Notes under the pieces: generated by a model
Told to the model about the DNA's origin: nothing
The model's input: the letters and a program-made list of their open reading frames with translations, nothing else
Databases searched by the model: none
Assembly: GCA_964034945.1 (NCBI GenBank)
Contig: OZ035961.1
Span: 75,394,188 to 75,458,187, forward strand
Length of the DNA stretch: 64,000 nucleotides
Direction: 5' to 3'
From: Chrysopilus asiliformis
Taxonomy: Eukaryota > Arthropoda > Insecta > Diptera > Rhagionidae
Position numbers and translations under genes: made by a program
In this document: piece after piece, positions 59,015 through 64,000 of the stretch
How the letters are laid out: each line of letters begins with the position of its first letter
Numbering within the stretch: position 1 is the stretch's first letter

Positions 59015-59030
59015 CTCTCGCGGGATCCAT
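59015..59030 (-). CDS. Candidate first coding exon (start codon to donor)
   Basis: On the minus strand, ATG GAT CCC GCG AGA G ends at a near-consensus donor, GTAAGT (59014-59009). The ATG has a favourable context (CATCATGG). An in-frame TAA lies 24 nt upstream, so this would be the true first codon. It would encode MDPAR plus one base. The 5' untranslated part would run right to about 59110 or about 59230, depending on the TATA box used. No second exon was found to the left, so the first intron would be long. I cannot name the gene, and the evidence is signal-based only. Confidence 0.35.
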
Positions 59031-59135
59031 GATGATCACCTTTGCTTTTTATCTCCGCGATTGCTGGACACTAATGATTCGCTGTTGAATCTAAGACTTG
59101 TCGCGTTAACCTATCGTGATTGTAAGTGGACACAT

Positions 59136-59143
59136 CTTTTATA
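59136..59143 (-). promoter_or_regulatory. TATA-like box, proximal
   Basis: TATAAAAG on the minus strand, about 105 bp upstream of the candidate ATG. A start near 59110-59115 would follow by spacing. No clear initiator motif was seen. Confidence 0.3.
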
Positions 59144-59255
59144 AAATTCTCATCAGCTAATTTTTAATTACATCAAATGGGATTTCGCTGCGGATCCACG
59201 TGTAAAAATAGGGTTGACTAGCGTAGTTTAAACTAGTTTTTTACCATTCTGGTCG

Positions 59256-59263
59256 CTTTTATA
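59256..59263 (-). promoter_or_regulatory. TATA-like box, distal
   Basis: TATAAAAG in a good context (GTATAAAAGCG) on the minus strand, about 230 bp upstream of the candidate ATG. It is an alternative to the proximal box. Confidence 0.3.
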
Positions 59264-60779
59264 CGAAAACCTCATTTTTCCCACTACAAAATGACTACAA
59301 AATTTCTCTTACAGTAAATTTTTTTGATTTGTTGAACTAAAACTTCTTTGTATTAGAGAATCCTGAACTATAGATTTTTTTTAATATTTTATGCAAAGAT
59401 ATCAATAATAAATATATTTAAAAAAAAACTGCTTTGGTATCTAGACCACCTCACGTTACTCAGAGAATAATTTAACAGAAAAGTGAAAAAAAAAACAAAT
59501 GTTTGACAAAAACCGGCTTTAGACCAAATTTCATCATGGGCGGAATTAATACAACTGTTACAAATTTCTTAGGTAATCTTGGAGGTCATCCGACATCACT
59601 CCAAATGATATTAAAAAACTAATTTATACATCAAATTCGATCCCACATAAGATACTGACCAGCACAATTTCGAGTAATGCCTGAAATCGTGCCTAATAAG
59701 CAACATATCGGTATTCGACATCAAGTTGCATAAATATATATAACCTACGATTATTTCTTACAAAACGCATGTCATACCACTGGTGCTGTCGTTTTCATGG
59801 AGTGATGAGATCAACAGCGGCTTCCAACGAAATTTATGGAAAAATCTGTGCCAGTATAGAAATGACGACTAGGATGGCGCCAATAACTCATATACACTGT
59901 CTATTGAAGCAGCATCCCAACATAATCGATCAGTAGTCGCGTCATTGTTTGGTTACGGCGAGAAATAATTTAATTTATTCCCCGTCTTGTCCCTCCCGCC
60001 AACATATCTGATTGAATCACATTGATCACCGATCAAGCAATCTCCAATATAAATTGAATCAATCCACAATCATTTGAATCTGATTACCTCTACTATGAAA
60101 AATACTTAAGACGCTACCGGACTAATTCAGTCGCAATGTGGATGATTTGAGATTAGTTTTTGTAAATAGATCTACGCTCCTGATTGTCGATGGGCGACTT
60201 CTCTATAGGCACATCCGCAGGTAGATCGATATAGTTTGATCTTCGGTCTGTTTAGATATATATCGCGACATAGCAATCAACTGATCACAAACCGAACCGA
60301 ATTCGCCGCTGGCTAATCCAATTTGAAATTCGATTGATCAGTAATAACTTCATTGGCAAAACAATCGATCGATCCGGTCGAGTTTATCGAATATCGATCG
60401 ATGGAATTAATTGGTCGAGAGAATTTCGAAAATCCAAGCAAAGAAAAAAAAGAACACCTCACGTAATTGTTATAATAAAAATTGGTTTTCTCGAAAAATT
60501 TAACACCATTAAAAAGTAGTTACTACAATAGTTACTACAAGATTTATGATGTACGGTAATTTAAAACAAATAACTGCAGGCCATTATTGCTATGTCTAAC
60601 ATATTAATTTATTATTTATGATCACATTATCTGAGAAAACCCATTGAATTGAAAGAATTGCTGTTATCTGAATGAATCCAATAACAATTTCAGTGGCATC
60701 CATGAAAATTACACTTTTTCGATTTATTGGAAAATTTTTCAATTTATTGGTTTTAGTATGAAATTTTCACGTAGATAAA
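59264..60779. other. Gene-free stretch with GATC/ATCGAT-rich part
   Basis: Between about 59930 and 60430, TGATCA and ATCGATCGAT motifs are frequent and GC content is higher. This is upstream of the candidate minus-strand promoter and could be regulatory. No gene is seen. Confidence 0.4.
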
Positions 60780-61090
60780 TTGACAAAATCCCTGAGAAAC
60801 TTTTACGAAATCTGTAAGTTCTCTTTTTTTTGGAAACACCTCCAAATACTACTAAAAATATTAGTTGTGATGAACACAAAACTTCCTCTGCAATATTTAG
60901 TTTTGGGAAAAATATGTAACGAGTACTATTTTTTTCAAATGTCTCGAGAAACGTTAAATATATACGTAAATTAACGGGTAGAAGATGCAGGAAATTTCGT
61001 TTTCTTTGAATTTGGTTCTACGCATTTCTTCATAATAGCGCAAAGTTTCCGAGAAATTTTCAAAAAATTAAATTTTTTTGAAATATGTTA

Positions 61091-61516
61091 GCAAATGTCG
61101 ATTTCTATTAACCCTTTGTTGCATAGTGTTGTTGTAACAACACCTTTTCTAATTCAGTTTTTTAATATTATAACATATATTTCATGCACTTTTATTGACT
61201 AAATTCATTTCGTAAGTATCCTAGGACATCAATTGTTATGAAAAAAAAGTAATATGCGCTTTTTTTATAATTACTGCATTTTATAAATAAATAAAAAGCA
61301 AAAAAGTAGCTATTTTGCAGATTAAATGTAACTGTGGCAAATCTATTACAGTTAAAAAATCGGTAATTATAGCTTCATAATTTTTTTTGGGGTCGCTGAT
61401 TACGAATCTAAAGTCAAAACTTCAAAATTCAAAATGGCGGATCCAATATGGCGGTCAAAAAAGATAAAATTACGTACTAGTTTTCAGCGTAATCTAATGA
61501 ATTTTATCTTTTTTGA
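61091..61516. repeat. Unassigned repeat debris
   Basis: It includes TTAACCCTTTGTTGCATAG followed by a GTGTTGTTGTAACAACAC palindrome (61112-61147), which looks like one end of a piggyBac-type element, but no partner end is seen. At 61390-61450, GGGGTCGCTGATTACGAATC and CAAAATGGCGGATCCAATAT recall the 1890-1915 inverted repeat. Confidence 0.35.
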
Positions 61517-61806
61517 TACACGACGAGAGACTTTGGTCTCTGGTCTCCAGAGTACAAAAGGCAAAAATCTCCAAAGTGTATACACGATCACAGACATTTA
61601 AGTCTGGATATCAAAAAATTGATCTCCGGAGACGTTTACTAAAAAGTCTCTAAAAGCAAATTCTCTAAAAGCAAAGTCTCTGGAGTGCATACACGACGCA
61701 GGTATCTCGTCTCCAAGCTTAACATTGGGAGATCTTTTTGACATTTGGTAGTTTTTGATTGGTGTTGTGTTGTGAAATTTTTCGAGTTGTGAATATTTTT
61801 ATTAAA

Positions 61807-61974
61807 ATGAACGGGGGAAATAAAAAAATTACAGCAGCAATAGCAGCACTCATAATTTTGCGTAGGAGGCAAAAGAGGCACCGCAAAATATGGGTGAAAA
61901 ATTCGATAAGAAAGCGACAATCGACCAGCATAACACAAACATTGTTGCACGAAAAACACTTTTTTTCTATATAA
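61807..61974 (+). pseudogene. Possible Harbinger transposase N-terminal remnant
   Basis: From ATG 61807, 55 codons read MNGGNKKITAAIAALIILRR, then a basic segment KRHRKIWVKNSIRKRQ and LLHEKHFF. The W-V-K...KR pattern after a basic stretch resembles the start of Harbinger transposases (compare KKKKIWAKEWYQNR at 28720). It is short and diverged, so this is tentative. Confidence 0.35.
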
Positions 61975-62122
61975 AAATTTACTTTTAAACTCAAAACAGC
62001 GAAACAAATTCTCGTTCCCACAAAACAATTTCCTGAAATGTCAAAATTCGTCTCCGGAGACCAAGAGATAGATATCAAAACGTTTTGAAGACCGGAGACG
62101 CATTGAAGAAACTCTCTCATTA

Positions 62123-62577
62123 AGGCCGCCCTCCATTACCATGACTTCGGCAACTGCAAAAAAATAGAGACACATTTATGTGAAGATACGTTGACGAGAA
62201 AGGGAGATAAGAATCAACTGCAAAAATTTGTCGGCAACTGCAAGAATAATTTCCCCTGTTTTTTTATGGCGATTTCTACTACAATCACACATTGTCCCTG
62301 TAAGTGAATAGTAAGCACGGACACATTCAAACTGTTATTATAGCGTGATGTCATTTTTCTCCTTCGCATGCATAGTCAAAAGCTTTGTTACCTTGCCAAT
62401 TTGAACATTATATTCATAGCATAAGGTTTGATATGATTGCTATAAAATTGTAAAACTGGAAGCGATAGCGTTTAACTTGTATTCAGTCATTCCTTTTTAG
62501 ATCTACATAAGTCTATCTTGCTCTAGTTTCCTGCATTTTTTTGCAGTTACAGAAGTCATGGTAATGGAGGAAAGCCT
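62123..62577. mobile_element. MITE with TTA duplication (PIF/Harbinger-like)
   Basis: The ends AGGCCGCCCTCCATTACCAT and (reverse complement) AGGCTTTCCTCCATTACCAT are flanked by TTA (62120-62122, 62578-62580). The TIR is about 37 bp, continuing into TGACTTC and CAACTGCAAAAAAAT. It is nested in the element 61519-62730. Confidence 0.85.
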
Positions 62578-63050
62578 TTAGTAGCTACACGGCAAAAAAC
62601 TTAAGTCTCCCAAGAGACCCTAGAGACTTGATACTTGGAGACAAATCTCCGGTCTCCGAAGTGTATATACAGGTCTCTTTGCATGCAGAGGCGAAATTTT
62701 TGGTCTAAGAGACCAAAGTCTCTCGTCGTGTATCTCTACCCTTAAGGTTTTCGACAAATTTTCAAAAAACTGTATGGGAGATACCCGTTGTTTTTCCAAA
62801 AGCTGGTAGACAACTACGATTTTTATAAAACTTATTCATAAAAAATGTCAAGTCGCTATGTCAACATGTTCTCGAGTTATTTAAGATACGCAAAGTGGAC
62901 AGATCGACAGACAGAGACAATTGCACGAACATCCTCATAATTTTGCCTGAAACGGATTTCATAGTGATCAAAAAGTTTCAATCTGACTGCGTTCCTGAGT
63001 CAGCCTTTGTCATGAATATAATACTCTCGCTCTATAAAAAAAGAAAGTAA

Positions 63051-63317
63051 GAATTGGTTGGAAAAACGCAAAACCCAAGATAGGTTATCCTTAGACGATC
63101 TACTTGAATCTAATTAAACTTGGCTTTCATTATGTTTTTATACGAAGTAAAAATTGAAAAATTTCGTCCAAAAACATTTTATATTTCGCGAAAATATCTG
63201 TCATCTATCGGTCCGTTAGTTTGTGTACAAGATTGGAATGGAGTGATCCTGATGCCATTAACCTGATGATTCAGGACAGCCTCGGATTGAGGCATGTTGT
63301 TTGGGGGTGTCGGAAAC
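63051..63317. other. Short gene-free stretch
   Basis: No supported feature. The 65-codon frame starting here runs into family-A copy 4 and is a chance frame. Confidence 0.4.
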
Positions 63318-63319
63318 TA

Positions 63320-64000
63320 CACTCTAGAAAATTTTATTGTAATTTTACCCCTATTATCGTAGGAAACCATTTTCCTACGATAATAGGGGTAAAATTACAC
63401 CGAGTCGTAATGGCTTAAAAGCTATGCATTTTTACTCATTTTGTGGCGTACAAAAGCCTCTTTTACGGGGGAACCTTAAGCTAAATAAGAAGTAAAAGTA
63501 CAATACGGGTGTAATTTTACGACATGGATGTTTAAAATTACCACATTTTTGTTGTAATTTTCCTCCTATTTGGTAGCAATACCGCGTCTTAAAGGTGTAA
63601 TTTTACGACATTTTTTGTTTAAAATTACACCGAAAATGGTATTAGAATTTCTCGGCTTATACGGTCTGCAAAAACAAAAATATTATATTATTTTTGCGGA
63701 TGTTTTCACATCCAAATTTCCCGGGCATGTCTGCCATGTGGCAGGCGCCACACAGGATTTTGGTAGAGTAAAACTCGATTCGAGTATTTATACTCCGATG
63801 CCACAAACCTTATGCGAATTATAAGGTTAAGGTTAAATTGTCCGTACAATAATGCAAAAATACCCTGCGAGCGTGTTTTTACACCAAAATGAGAGTAAAA
63901 ATACGAATATTGGTCGAAATTTTACGCAAGGTTTAAAATTACCCTATTTCTAGTGTAAGATTAATGTTTTTTGGGTGATTTTACAACTTAAATGGTGTGC
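63320..64000 (-). mobile_element. Family-A element copy 4 (cut by window edge)
   Basis: Reverse orientation, starting at CACTCTAGAAAAT after TA (63318-63319). The 28-bp hairpin follows at once (63339-63398). It is nearly identical to copies 1 and 2. About 100 bp of the far end lies beyond the window. Confidence 0.9.

Larger units (their letters stand above)
61519..62730 (+). mobile_element. TIR element with CACGACGAGAGAC ends, probably Harbinger-related
   Basis: The ends match on both strands over GATACACGACGAGAGACTTT; TA flanks the CACGACG tips (61517-61518, 62731-62732), but the exact ends are uncertain. Sub-terminal parts are full of TCTCCGGAGA and TACACGA motifs. A transposase-like N-terminal remnant lies at 61807-61974, and another MITE (62123-62577) is inserted. 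If the remnant is Harbinger, a 3-bp target would be expected, so the TA reading may be wrong. Confidence 0.6.
60780..63050 (-). mobile_element. HINE-C copy with nested insertions
   Basis: The left piece 60780-61090 matches 23125-23345 (GCAATATTTAG, CTCGAGAAACGTTAAA, GATGCAGGAAATTTCGTTTT). The right piece 62738-63050 holds the rest: GTATGGGAGATACCCG, a short GACAGACAGAG tract, CCTGAAACGGATTTC and the head complement at TATAATACTCTCGCTCTATA. Between them lie unassigned sequence and the element at 61519-62730. Joining the two pieces as one copy is an inference. Confidence 0.5.

Noticed and set aside
61112..61147. TTAACCCTTTGTTGC plus palindrome considered as a complete piggyBac element
   Set aside because: Only one end is visible; no matching end with TTAA lies within reach.

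Overview
This window looks like non-coding, strongly AT-rich nuclear DNA from an arthropod, most likely an insect and possibly a dipteran. The basis is short insect-style splicing signals (a 57-nt intron in a transposon mini-gene, GTAAGT donors, CTAAT branch-point matches), Helentron-type repeats built like Drosophila DINE-1, and a mixture of hAT, piggyBac, PIF/Harbinger, Tc1/mariner-pogo and non-LTR debris. No bacterial gene structure, rRNA or CRISPR was seen. No complete host protein-coding gene was found. Almost all open frames of 60-160 codons are chance frames, or frames running through (GTCCGTCT)n microsatellites.

Host gene signals are few. A 36-nt candidate microexon with textbook splice sites lies at 38946-38981 (+). 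A candidate 5' exon on the minus strand starts ATG GAT CCC GCG AGA G and then GTAAGT, at 59015-59030, with TATA-like boxes upstream. A weak candidate terminal exon lies at 33263-33406 (+). The window is therefore best read as introns and intergenic DNA around one or more genes with very long introns.

The rest is layered transposons, many with clear terminal inverted repeats (TIRs) and target-site duplications (TSDs). From left to right: a PIF/Harbinger derivative with a truncated transposase ORF (4718-5338); a retroposed (ATT)n-tailed insert in a 12-bp TSD (5353-5532); a TTA-flanked MITE (5719-6225); a long palindrome (8544-8749); a hAT MITE holding a family-A element (10080-11707); a tRNA-like SINE head and a HINE-C copy (14470-15180); a pogo-like element with a tiny spliced gene (16492-17372); a MITE holding a 40-bp minisatellite (18422-18991); a HINE-B copy split by a piggyBac MITE (21332-22664); a HINE-C copy split by two family-A elements and another MITE (about 22900-25865); and a PIF/Harbinger element with a frameshifted transposase (28432-29338).

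The second half continues with a 121-bp tandem array (31931-32400); MITEs and a decayed family-A relative holding a piggyBac MITE (34746-36112); a second copy of the 4.7-kb Harbinger family (36942-37551); a HINE-B copy with an inverted HINE-B copy inside it (40229-41341); a hAT inside a hAT (41618-43754); old HINEs and MITEs (44913-46635); a HINE-B copy next to a LINE tail (51140-52376); a hAT MITE (54412-54822); two tandem HINE-B copies (56925-58083); a three-layer stack (60780-63050); and a fourth family-A copy running off the right edge (63320-64000).
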